Source: Flammeovirgaceae bacterium 311
Lineage (GTDB): Bacteria; Bacteroidota; Bacteroidia; Cytophagales; Cyclobacteriaceae
Direction of reading: 5' to 3'
DNA length: 64,000 bases
NCBI GenBank assembly: GCA_000597885.1
Contig: CP004371.1
Location: forward strand, 3,116,501 to 3,180,500
Positions 38,977 to 46,848 of the stretch are shown in pieces; the stretch's first letter is position 1; each line of letters starts with the position of its first letter. The position numbers were made by a program, and so were the translations under genes. The notes below the pieces were generated by a model. That model searched no databases. It saw nothing but the letters and a program-made list of their open reading frames with translations, and was not told the DNA's origin.

Positions 38977-39396
38977 TTACTTCGAGAGCTTTCTGCGAAT
39001 CAGTTGCTTCTCTGACCTGATGAGCAGCTCGTAAGTACCGCTTGGCCAGAAGATATTATCAAGGCTCCAGAAGAAACTGCTTTTTCCCTGTGGCAGCACA
39101 AAACTTTTAGAAACCAGTACTTTGCTGTTTTTGCTGCAGATAACTGCCTCAATAAGCTGCATAGGACCTGTATTTGTAAGCTCCAGCCATAAACCACCCT
39201 GCAGTGAAATAGGATTGGGAGATAGTGTTATGACTCCAAAGCGGGAATTGGGGTCATAGTACTGCGTGGTACCAGCGTCTGAAGACCCTTTCTCTTCTGC
39301 CGGCTCCTCATCAAGTGCTATCTTGGCCTTTCTGACTCCGTTACTGTAAGATAGCCCATAGTTTGTTCTGGAAAGTGGTTGCAATAGCCGCTGCAT
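38977..39396 (-). CDS. Small protein resembling a lone type IX sorting domain
   Basis: 139 residues with no signal peptide. The last ~80 residues read like a type A C-terminal sorting domain: SPNPI near the start, alternating hydrophobic strands, the turn PSGTYELLI and a basic end RRKLSK. The N-terminal 55 residues are polar and unlike any family I know. It may be the degenerate end of a lost cargo gene or a real small protein that reuses the fold. I cannot assign a function. Confidence 0.5.
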   Translation of the reverse strand: MQRLLQPLSRTNYGLSYSNGVRKAKIALDEEPAEEKGSSDAGTTQYYDPNSRFGVITLSPNPISLQGGLWLELTNTGPMQLIEAVICSKNSKVLVSKSFVLPQGKSSFFWSLDNIFWPSGTYELLIRSEKQLIRRKLSK

Positions 39397-39822
39397 ATCA
39401 AAAAATTTTTAGGCGTTGAAAGAATATGAGAAAGGTAGGGCTATAAGGGTGGGGAATCAATACCCATTTTCAGGTATATGTGGAATAAAATCAAAAAATA
39501 ATAGTCCTGTAATTTTACAAAAATATTGCGGTAACAATAGTTGTAAAGCTCATCTTGTCCCAAAATTATTCTTCAGACGCCCGGGAGCTACGGCCACTGC
39601 CCCGGGCCCATAAGCAGCAGTAAAGCATAATGCGATTCTTGGCAGGAAGTGTGGGCAGAATAATAGGGATTAGCCGGAAGAAAAGGGAAAGCATTGGAGC
39701 CGGCCAAAGCACAAATAAAAAAACCCGGTAGATTAAAAAAATCGTACCGGGTTGTTTTATATGGCCTCAGCTGTTACAGGCTGGCTAAACTAAACAAGAC
39801 AAGCCTGCTTTACTGCCGGCTG
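39397..39822. other. Intergenic region, no gene seen
   Basis: 426 bp with no convincing gene on either strand. It contains the terminator at 39722-39753 and a GC-rich CCCGGGAGC...GCCCCGGGCCC tract near 39580-39608 of no clear role. Confidence 0.45.
39722..39753 (-). terminator. Rho-independent terminator of the dehydrogenase unit
   Basis: Arms AACCCGGTA and TACCGGGTT around a 14-base A-rich loop. On the minus strand the stem is followed by seven Us. It lies 70 bp after the small tail-anchored gene. Confidence 0.88.
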
Positions 39823-40305
39823 TTATTTTCGGCGGGCCAGCAGCACTACTGCAGCAGTGGCAATTGCAGTTCCTATTGCAAACTTCTGGAGCAAGCCCAT
39901 GGGGTTATGCTTCCACTCTGCCTTCATGCCCTGCTCTGCAAAAATGTTTGGCACTTTGGCATGCATCAGGTCATCTACAATACCTTCCACCACATTAACA
40001 CGGTCTGCCAGCATTAGGGGAATCCAGTGGGCAAAGCTACCTTCGCCATACTTAAAGGCCTGGCGGCGTATCATGCCGCTTAGCCCGCTTGGCGGCACTG
40101 AGGTGCCAAAGACGGCTGTAACATTTGGGCGCTCATTGGAATGCAGCACTTCTATGTCTATCGGTTGTTGCGCTGGTCTGTCCCAACTATAGCCATCATG
40201 CTCATCGTCGGTACGCTTTTTTATGGGGTAGGTAGGATCATTTTTAGGATCTGCATCTATACCCCAGCCTTTTATATGCTTATAATCTTCAGCTGTTTTT
40301 TTCAT
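39823..40305 (-). CDS. Tail-anchored hypothetical protein
   Basis: A 160-aa protein of unknown function. The N-terminal ~115 residues are soluble and rich in charged and aromatic residues (GWGIDADPKNDPTYPIKKR, DGYSWDRPAQQ). The C-terminus is a single hydrophobic helix (FAIGTAIATAAVVLLA) ending RRK, a tail-anchor pattern. It starts 12 bp after the zinc dehydrogenase stop on the same strand, so the two probably form an operon ended by the terminator at 39722. The conserved-looking layout suggests a membrane-linked partner of the dehydrogenase; this is inference. Confidence 0.75.
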   Translation of the reverse strand: MKKTAEDYKHIKGWGIDADPKNDPTYPIKKRTDDEHDGYSWDRPAQQPIDIEVLHSNERPNVTAVFGTSVPPSGLSGMIRRQAFKYGEGSFAHWIPLMLADRVNVVEGIVDDLMHAKVPNIFAEQGMKAEWKHNPMGLLQKFAIGTAIATAAVVLLARRK

Positions 40306-40317
40306 AATTATTCTTCT

Positions 40318-41472
40318 TTAGGATCTGGCAGATGGTGGAATAAGAACAGGTTTGATACAATTATCCAGCTTATCTGAAAAAATGCGATAAGCATCCGATA
40401 CCTCTTCCAAAGGAATGCGGTGCGTTATCATGGCTTTAGGATTGATCACTCCGTTTTGCACATGCTTGATAAGCTTAGGCAGCAGCCGTTTTACCGATGC
40501 CTGGTTGGCACGAATGGTGATACCCTTATTCACAACATTACCTATGGGCACCAGGTTACCTGTTGGCCCGTATACCCCAACAATGGATACAATGCCCCCT
40601 TTTTTAACAGAGTTAATAGCCCAGTGAAGTCCTGTTGCAGAACCAGCCTGCAGCAGCAGCTTTCTGCCTGTAATGGTTTGCATGGCACTGCCCGCTGCTT
40701 CGGCACCAACCGCATCGATACAAACATCGGCACCCAGGGAGTCGGTTGTTCTTTTAATGAACACCACCGGATCTTCCAGTGATTCGAAGTTATAGACCTC
40801 GGCATTTGAATAGTTCTTGGCAAATTCCAGCCGGTAGTCCTCGCGGTCTATTACAATAACACGGCCTGCACCAAACAACCAGGCACATTTTGCCGCCATA
40901 ATGCCTATTGGGCCGGCGCCAAAAACAACAACGGTATCTCCCTCCTGTATGCCACCCATTTCGGCAGCCTGGTAGCCTGTTGGCACCACATCTGTGAGCA
41001 TTACGGCATCATCCAGATCCATCTCGTCGGGAATAATGGTAGGACCTACATCGGCATAAGGTACGCGCACATATTCTGCCTGGCCGCCATGATAGCCACC
41101 TGCAGTATGCGAATAACCAAAGATGCCTCCCACAGCTGTTGCCTGTGGGTTAGCTTCATGACAATTGCCATAGAGCTCCTGCTTGCAAAAAGCGCACTTT
41201 CCACAAGCAATATTAAAAGGTACTAATACCCTGTTGCCCACTTTCAGTTTTTGCACATCAGAACCCATTTCTACCACCTCTCCGACAAACTCATGTCCAA
41301 AGGTCATGCCCACGCGGGTATCGGGCACGTTTCCGTTGTATAAATGCAGATCAGACCCACAAATACAGGTGCGCAGTACCCGTACAATCACATCTTCGGG
41401 ATGCAGTATTTCGGGCATCGGCATGTTATCGATGCGGACCCGCTGGGGGCCCCGGTAATTCATTGCCAGCAT
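40318..41472 (-). CDS. Zinc-dependent alcohol dehydrogenase, formaldehyde-dehydrogenase-like
   Basis: I prefer the ATG at 41472 (or 41463), since the family starts at MNYRGP; the frame opens upstream at 41529. The ~384-aa MDR enzyme has catalytic zinc ligands Cys in CICGSDLH and His in GHEFVGEV, and a structural zinc cluster CGKCAFCKQELYGNCHE. The Rossmann motif VVFGAGPIGIMAAKCA is followed by acidic VIDRE, which suggests NAD preference. The length and the insert near GGYHGGQAEYVRVPYAD match glutathione-independent formaldehyde dehydrogenase relatives. The true substrate is unknown. Confidence 0.92.
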   Translation of the reverse strand: MLAMNYRGPQRVRIDNMPMPEILHPEDVIVRVLRTCICGSDLHLYNGNVPDTRVGMTFGHEFVGEVVEMGSDVQKLKVGNRVLVPFNIACGKCAFCKQELYGNCHEANPQATAVGGIFGYSHTAGGYHGGQAEYVRVPYADVGPTIIPDEMDLDDAVMLTDVVPTGYQAAEMGGIQEGDTVVVFGAGPIGIMAAKCAWLFGAGRVIVIDREDYRLEFAKNYSNAEVYNFESLEDPVVFIKRTTDSLGADVCIDAVGAEAAGSAMQTITGRKLLLQAGSATGLHWAINSVKKGGIVSIVGVYGPTGNLVPIGNVVNKGITIRANQASVKRLLPKLIKHVQNGVINPKAMITHRIPLEEVSDAYRIFSDKLDNCIKPVLIPPSARS

Positions 41473-41708
41473 AAAAAATCTTTCCTGTTTACGTAAAAAA
41501 TCAATTACAAGGGCAAAGCTGTTAGGCACTTACCCTTCTGTTTTTAAGAACAGAAAGCCTTTATGAATGTTTATCTTTCTTTGCCGGAGTCTGTTTTAGA
41601 ATCAATGTGATACCCTTGATTTTTATGCCGGGGTTTTGGTTTGTATGTTTGGTCTCCTGTACCCATTCACTGCCAAAGCTTTAAAACTATTCTTCAGGCA
41701 AGGCTGCC

Positions 41709-42134
41709 CTACCGAATTTTACTGATCAGGTCTAGGATATCCTGTTGCCGCAGGGGCTTTTCTAAAATGGCAGTTACCTGGTGGCGGCGCGCCAGCAGCT
41801 CTTCCTTTTCTGTTTTATGAGAGGTAACAATTGTGAAAAATGTGTTCTTCAGATGGAGCTGACCTGTCTTTTCCATTTCCTTTAAAACAGAGAGCATTTC
41901 AAAACCACCCATTCCAGGCATTTCTATATCCAGCATCACTAAATCAGTATTTGCCTGCTCACCCACGCCCTTGCCTGTTGTGTATTTCTTTTTCATGAAA
42001 GCAAGTGCCACCAGGCTGTCCGAAAACAAATGGACCTCTTCTGACACCTGCATCTGCTCAAGCAGTCTTTTTGTGACCATGCCAATAATTTCGTCATCAT
42101 CAACAAAAATAATGCTTGCTACTTTTTTACTCAT
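41709..42134 (-). CDS. Single-domain response regulator
   Basis: 141 residues from the ATG at 42134, a lone CheY-like receiver. It has the acidic pair in FVDDDEI, phosphoacceptor Asp in LVMLDIEMPGMGGF, Thr/Ser in TSHKTEKEE and Lys in ILEKPLRQQ. There is no output domain. Such Rcp1-like regulators act through protein contacts with hybrid kinases; none lies adjacent. Its neighbour at 42263 is a paralogue in the same orientation. Confidence 0.93.
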   Translation of the reverse strand: MSKKVASIIFVDDDEIIGMVTKRLLEQMQVSEEVHLFSDSLVALAFMKKKYTTGKGVGEQANTDLVMLDIEMPGMGGFEMLSVLKEMEKTGQLHLKNTFFTIVTSHKTEKEELLARRHQVTAILEKPLRQQDILDLISKIR

Positions 42135-42262
42135 ATGGTTAACGCTGGTAATGCTGGCACTGGGGAAACATGCTGATAGCAAGCCTGCCTCCTTGCCTCA
42201 TAAAAAAAGAGAAAGATGCAAAAGCATGAACGTTATGGATATAAGTTAGTAAATTTATTGGT

Positions 42263-42688
42263 TTACCCTGCCTGCAGCAGACCTTTCAGCAGCTTTTTTA
42301 CATCTGCTTCTACCAGAGGCTTGGAAAGACAGGCAAACAATTTGTCGCTCTGGCAGGCCGCTTTTTCCTTGTCGCCAGGATTTAATGATGCGGTAAGCAT
42401 AATGATCAGAAACCTGTTCCGATCAACCTGCTTTAGCCCTTCCAGCTCCTGCAGAAATTCAAATCCATCCATACCAGGCATTTTAATATCCAGGAAGATC
42501 AGATCCGGATGCTCCCTAACGAATGCAGCTTTTCCGGAATAGTGTTCCTGAATGTATTGTAAAGCTTCCTCTGCACTATTTATAGACATCACTTCTTCTG
42601 CAATTCCTAAGCCCTCTACCAGGGTTACATTCAGGTATGCGCAAATTGTATCGTCATCAACAAAAAGAATCTTTTCTATTTTAGCCAT
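42263..42688 (-). CDS. Single-domain response regulator, paralogue of the next
   Basis: 141 residues, a lone receiver domain. FVDDDTICAYLNVTLVEGLG opens the fold, phosphoacceptor Asp is in LIFLDIKMPGMDGFEFL, Thr in IIMLTASLN and Lys in CLSKPLVEADV. It lies 128 bp upstream of a second receiver protein with the same LD-I-x-M-P-G-M-x-G-F block. The pair probably arose by duplication and may serve one phosphorelay. Confidence 0.93.
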   Translation of the reverse strand: MAKIEKILFVDDDTICAYLNVTLVEGLGIAEEVMSINSAEEALQYIQEHYSGKAAFVREHPDLIFLDIKMPGMDGFEFLQELEGLKQVDRNRFLIIMLTASLNPGDKEKAACQSDKLFACLSKPLVEADVKKLLKGLLQAG

Positions 42689-42808
42689 TGGAGTAGGATT
42701 TAAATTTCCATCACTTGATTTTTCTGTTCGCCTCTTCCCTGGTATACTCCCTATGCAGACTGAATTTTTATAATGCTATTCCAGTTAATATTATTTATTG
42801 AAAGGATA

Positions 42809-42840
42809 AAAAAAGCGAAGCACCAGAAAAGGGCTTCGCT
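42809..42840 (-). terminator. Rho-independent terminator after the small exported protein
   Basis: Arms AGCGAAGC (42814-42821) and GCTTCGCT (42833-42840) with an 11-base loop. On the minus strand the stem is followed by a run of Us, 112 bp after the stop. Confidence 0.8.
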
Positions 42841-42951
42841 CATACAGTCGCAAAAAATCAATCTAAGGAGTGTTTTACCTAAAAAGCAGGGCCGTTCTCC
42901 CTCAGGTAAAGGTGTTGGTTGGTTTGTTCGGCTTTTAGCAGCAGGCCAGGC

Positions 42952-43356
42952 CTACTGCTCATCCTGTGCCTCGGCAGGATTCTGACGGGAGACTTCCTGG
43001 CCCTGCTCATCAAAAAGTACTACCAGCGATGGTTTGCTAACATCTGCAGCAGCTTTTTCTACCAGGGCTACCTGATACTGCACTGCAGCAGTCTGTGCGC
43101 CGGCCTGAGGCTGCAGTTCAGCCACTGAAATAACTGTGTAATCTTTGAAGGCTTCTCCGTTCAGGTTTTCCTGCACTTCTGTCGGCAGTTCTTCCACCAG
43201 TATGGTACGGCCCTCTTCTGAAGGAGTATCAGACATTCTGTCTACGGTAATAGATTGCTCTGTACTTTGATCCTGATCGGTTTGAGGAGTTGTTTGCGCA
43301 AATGTCACACCCATTCCAAAAGCTACTGCTACCAATGTTAATGCTATCTTTTTCAT
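42952..43356 (-). CDS. Small exported protein of unknown function
   Basis: 134 residues with a clear signal peptide (cleaved after TFA at about residue 20). The mature part is acidic and rich in Gln, Thr and Glu. It includes LPTEVQENLNGEAFKDYTVI, a pattern of short periplasmic Bacteroidota proteins in which a helix precedes a beta-sheet (PepSY/DUF-like). No catalytic motif is visible. It is monocistronic with its own terminator. Confidence 0.72.
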   Translation of the reverse strand: MKKIALTLVAVAFGMGVTFAQTTPQTDQDQSTEQSITVDRMSDTPSEEGRTILVEELPTEVQENLNGEAFKDYTVISVAELQPQAGAQTAAVQYQVALVEKAAADVSKPSLVVLFDEQGQEVSRQNPAEAQDEQ

Positions 43357-44045
43357 GTTTGCTTCTTGTTAAAAATAATGGTTCCGGCAGAGCATTAGGA
43401 AAAGACCGTGCCAAAACAGGCCTGCAACCGGTAACCAACTCAAAGCCAACCTTCTAAGCTGAAAACAGGAAAGAGCAGAGAAAAAGCATAATGCGGAATG
43501 CCTCAACAAGCTGTAGATTAATTCCGCTGAAAAGTGTGGAGAAGGGTATGCTCCATCAGCCCGGCTCAGCTGTTTCTGCCGGAGCAGACAGGCAGGGCCC
43601 GCACAATGTAATTCCGCAATGGCTCGAGCAGGCGAAGGCTCGCCAGAGCCAGTGGCAACAGTACAAATCAGTAACGCCAGGTAAGCTGCTGGATGCCGCC
43701 AATGTAGAAAAGGTGGATGTTGATGATGTTACCATCACCTCACCGAAAAAAACCGGTAATGGCCCTTCGCGCTAAGAGCAGGGGTATACAGCCCGGCCTG
43801 GTTGTAGTGCCAGAACCTGCCTTTTCAGACCAACCACTAACATCACCCAAGGAAGTATTGGAGCTGCCAACCCGCCCCACCCGTACACCGGTCTTTTTTC
43901 CTTACGGGCTGCCGTGGTGCAGGTAAATTAAAGCTGTATAAAAACGATCTTTACAACTACCTGTCTGGGTAACTGTAGCCGGGATTCCGGAGGCAGCGAA
44001 ACCTGCTGCAGGCTTGGGCAAAAACAGTTTTTCCAGATTTTTTAA
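43357..44045. other. Long intergenic region with possible degraded gene
   Basis: 689 bp. The only coding-like tract is on the plus strand at about 43491-43926, where two frames successively look protein-like (see the entry at 43491). Nothing else is recognisable. Confidence 0.4.
43491..43775 (+). CDS. Doubtful small open frame, perhaps frameshifted
   Basis: 94 codons. The middle (IPQWLEQAKARQSQWQQYKS followed by VTPGKLLDAANVEKVDVDDV) has a credible amino-acid composition, and an internal ATG at 43548 is an alternative start. A second plus-strand frame from 43717 to 43926 continues with proline-rich sequence (EVLELPTRPTRTPVFFPYG). A frameshift near 43750 could have split one gene. There is no family match that I recognise, so this is a weak call. 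Confidence 0.3.
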   Translation: MRNASTSCRLIPLKSVEKGMLHQPGSAVSAGADRQGPHNVIPQWLEQAKARQSQWQQYKSVTPGKLLDAANVEKVDVDDVTITSPKKTGNGPSR

Positions 44046-45239
44046 TTACAGATCAACCACTTTAAAATCTGCATAAGCCATTGTATCATCCCACTGAAAG
44101 ACTAAAATGCCGCCTTTTTTAGTTTCCTGAACCTCAATGCTAAACTGCTCTATGGGGGTTCCCAGCTTTGTAACCGGCAGCACCACCTGTGCAAAATCTT
44201 TTTGCCTGTCAGGATCAGTCGGCCACCTGTTCAGATCGGTATTAAAAATAAGCAGCCATTCATTTTGCCGGGGTATGGTGTACAGGCTGTACTGACCTTT
44301 TGGAATAAGGGTTTTACCAATGCGAATATTCTTTTCAAGCGTAAGCTTTGTAGGTAAATTGGCACCTGTTCTCCATACTGAATCATAGGGCACTACCCCA
44401 CCAAAGATTTTTCTTCCACGCTTGTAGGGCCTTCCATAGCTCACCTCAATTTTATTGTTGTGTACAACTGAGCGGAAAGTCTCTGTTGGTGAAGGAATGC
44501 CTATTCCGGGTGTTTTTGCCATTCTGGCTGCCAGCAGATCTATATTGATGGGTTCATGCCTGCTTACATAGTAGTTCCATGGGGTACCGATGCCATTGGT
44601 TTCCAGAATCTTTCCATCAGGATCTGTTTTAATCTGAGTGTACTCCAGAAAAGGACCACCAAAGGCAATTGAGTCTTTAGCCAGTGCCTGAACCCCAATG
44701 TCATAGACACCAATGTTATGGTTAATCATCTTCAGCGGCAATGAAGTTTTTCCGGATTTAGCCAGACGCATGCTGTTCCATTCCATCAGAGAAATAAAAG
44801 GAACCCATCCGCCTACAAAATCTACTTTGGAGACTGCATGGCTGATCACAATTTCAGTAGGCTTGCCCTTCATTGAATTATAAAAGGTGCATGTATCATT
44901 CTTACAGTTCATATTGAGCCTGTATTCAAAATCACCGGAAGTGGCTTTGAAAGGCACAGAACTGATGAAAGGATCCATGGCAGCCACGTTAAATTCTCTT
45001 ATGCTGCCATCGGGGTAGAAATGCACACTGAATTCACCGATATAATCTTCTGGCACGCGAATAAATGCTTTGCCATAGAGGTGGTTATTGACCATGGTAT
45101 AAGTCTCCACCAGCACTGTATCGGTACCCATGCGTCCAATAAAGGAAGCGGTGTAGGGCTGGCTGCTTTGGCCATAAGCTTTAAAGCCACAGAAAGTGAT
45201 ACTCAATAATGCTACAATGGAAGTAAATCTGGTGTACAT
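44046..45239 (-). CDS. DUF2911 domain-containing exported protein
   Basis: The ATG at 45239 gives a normal signal peptide (cleaved near AYG at ~residue 22); the frame opens at 45254. The C-terminal ~150 residues match DUF2911: VSYGRPYKRGRKIFGGVVPY, VWRTGANLPTKL, IPKGQYSLYTIP and EWLLIFN. The N-terminal ~230 residues are a separate beta-rich region without a known name. DUF2911 proteins are common in Bacteroidota and have no established function. It is divergent from the gene at 45526 across a region with a long inverted repeat. Confidence 0.88.
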   Translation of the reverse strand: MYTRFTSIVALLSITFCGFKAYGQSSQPYTASFIGRMGTDTVLVETYTMVNNHLYGKAFIRVPEDYIGEFSVHFYPDGSIREFNVAAMDPFISSVPFKATSGDFEYRLNMNCKNDTCTFYNSMKGKPTEIVISHAVSKVDFVGGWVPFISLMEWNSMRLAKSGKTSLPLKMINHNIGVYDIGVQALAKDSIAFGGPFLEYTQIKTDPDGKILETNGIGTPWNYYVSRHEPINIDLLAARMAKTPGIGIPSPTETFRSVVHNNKIEVSYGRPYKRGRKIFGGVVPYDSVWRTGANLPTKLTLEKNIRIGKTLIPKGQYSLYTIPRQNEWLLIFNTDLNRWPTDPDRQKDFAQVVLPVTKLGTPIEQFSIEVQETKKGGILVFQWDDTMAYADFKVVDL

Positions 45240-45405
45240 GCTACTACTGATCAATTTTTCCGCAACTTATTTCAAGCAGGAATAGAGGCTAAAGACTAAA
45301 GTTAGCACTACAACAGAGGATAAGTATTGTAAAAAAAGGACTTTTGGAGGCGCTGTTTCACATGCCGGCCCCTCAGAGATATACCTTATCCTTTGCGCTG
45401 AACTA

Positions 45406-45446
45406 TTCTCTTCTAAAGCTTATATTCCGTAAGCTTTAGAAGAGAA
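45406..45446. repeat. 17-bp perfect inverted repeat in a divergent intergenic region
   Basis: The left arm (45406-45422, TTCTCTTCTAAAGCTTA) and right arm (45430-45446) are perfect reverse complements around a 7-base loop. There is no U-run on either side, so a terminator is unlikely. Its place between two divergent start codons suggests an operator or an RNA hairpin. Confidence 0.75.
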
Positions 45447-45525
45447 AATGAGGCGGAGCGGTCTGATGCAAAAGCATCCTGATATATCGTAAGGTGAAGA
45501 TCATGAATAGTAAGCGACATCATCT

Positions 45526-46056
45526 ATGAAGTACATCATACTATTAGCCTGCCTCCTGTTTTCCTGCATTGCCTTTGCACAGGATACTCTACTATTTGAA
45601 ATAGAAAAAAATACCGGGCTGATTGTAGGCTACAGCTACAACTTCGGAGATATGGAGAACAAAAATAGGGCAGACAAAAAGTTTCACTTCCTTGAACTGG
45701 GCATCTGGAGAACAACCATGGCCAGGGCATATCATCCTGTAACAACCGGCTATTATTTTAGTAATGAGTTTGGCCTGAACACCAACTCCTTTGTCTATGG
45801 TCCAAAGATTGGTGGCTTTATCGCTGTACTCGTTTTAGGAGGTGGTTGCGAGTTTGTGTACTATACTAACTTTGAAGAGGGCTCTTTGCGCTTCGTTCCC
45901 TACATGGGCTTGTGTACTCACCTTTTTAAGCTAACAATCAACCCACACATCATCATCACCAACAAGGATTTTGAGGGGTTGAACAGAGGGCATCTCAACC
46001 TCAGCATCCGGTTTGCTTCTTTAAAAAAAGACATACAGAAGTTTAAGGATTACTGA
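45526..46056 (+). CDS. Exported protein of unknown function, possible small outer-membrane barrel
   Basis: 176 residues with a signal peptide (cleaved after CIAFA at about residue 18). The mature part alternates aromatic and glycine residues in strand-like segments (GLIVGYSYNFGDMEN, FHFLELGIWRTTMARAYH, YYFSNEFGLNTNSFVYGPK), as in small outer-membrane barrels. I know no named family. It is divergent from the DUF2911 gene. Confidence 0.7.
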   Translation: MKYIILLACLLFSCIAFAQDTLLFEIEKNTGLIVGYSYNFGDMENKNRADKKFHFLELGIWRTTMARAYHPVTTGYYFSNEFGLNTNSFVYGPKIGGFIAVLVLGGGCEFVYYTNFEEGSLRFVPYMGLCTHLFKLTINPHIIITNKDFEGLNRGHLNLSIRFASLKKDIQKFKDY

Positions 46057-46186
46057 CCCAAACCCTTGAAGCTATCACATAAATTCTATTATGTTTCTTC
46101 AGTTATTCTATGATATTTAAATTCATTGCAATGACCACAACAATATTCTACAATTTTATTAGATACACCTTTGAAAGAATAATCTG

Positions 46187-46729
46187 ATGACTACCACCAC
46201 TAAAATACGTGCAGTTAAAGGTGACATCACCAGGATACAGGCTGATGCTATTGTTAATGCAGCCAATAGCTCTCTTTTAGGCGGCGGGCTGGACGAAAGA
46301 ACCAATGTTGTTATCAGGGAAGTGCACAAGGATATCCTGCTGCGCACCTCTGCATTTCTACTACTCAAAGATTCTAAAGCATCCTTCACCATTGAAGGGG
46401 AGAACCCTACCCAACCAGGGCAGCGCGCTGGGGCAGAGCCATCGGGCAGGCAGGCAGCAGGCCCCTTAGCAAAGAAGGAGTGTGTGGACTATACCATCCA
46501 TACCATCATACCCGAAGAGGTAGTCTACCTGCAAAAGTGGGAAAGGATGCAAACCTGGCTGGACGACCGCTTTCAGATGCCCGACAATATGGTTGCCCTG
46601 CTCATCCGGTTCCTGGAACAAGGGGGAGGCAGGCTATCTATAAGAGCCGTAGAGAAAGAATTTGGAGAACTAACGGACGATGAGGTGAAGGAGATCGAGG
46701 AAAGCTTTAGCCTCTGTTTTAAAGAATAA
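46187..46729 (+). pseudogene. Macro-domain/Fic chimeric remnant
   Basis: A 180-codon open frame stitched from parts of two genes. Residues ~1-33 (IRAVKGDITRIQADAIVNAA, then NSSLLGGG) are the start of an ADP-ribose-binding macro domain. From LDERTN onward it matches the intact Fic protein at 52592: VHKDILLRTSAFLLLKDSKA and SFTIEGEN are nearly identical. A 1-bp loss near 46412 then shifts frame for ~23 residues, where the shifted frame still reads TRAARWGRAIGQAGS. At ~46480 about 530 bp corresponding to the Fic core and HPFVDGNGR motif are missing, and the frame resumes in the Fic C-terminus (YLQKWERMQTWLDDRFQMPD). The inhibitory motif SxxxEG survives; catalysis cannot. Confidence 0.85.
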
Positions 46730-46848
46730 AAGCAGCCATGCCCCACACTATATTATTAACAGCCTGAACCTGAACACCTACCTTAAAATGTACAGACTTA
46801 AATCATACAAAGCTGGTGGGAGAGGAAGATTTGAGAAGCTAGGATTTC

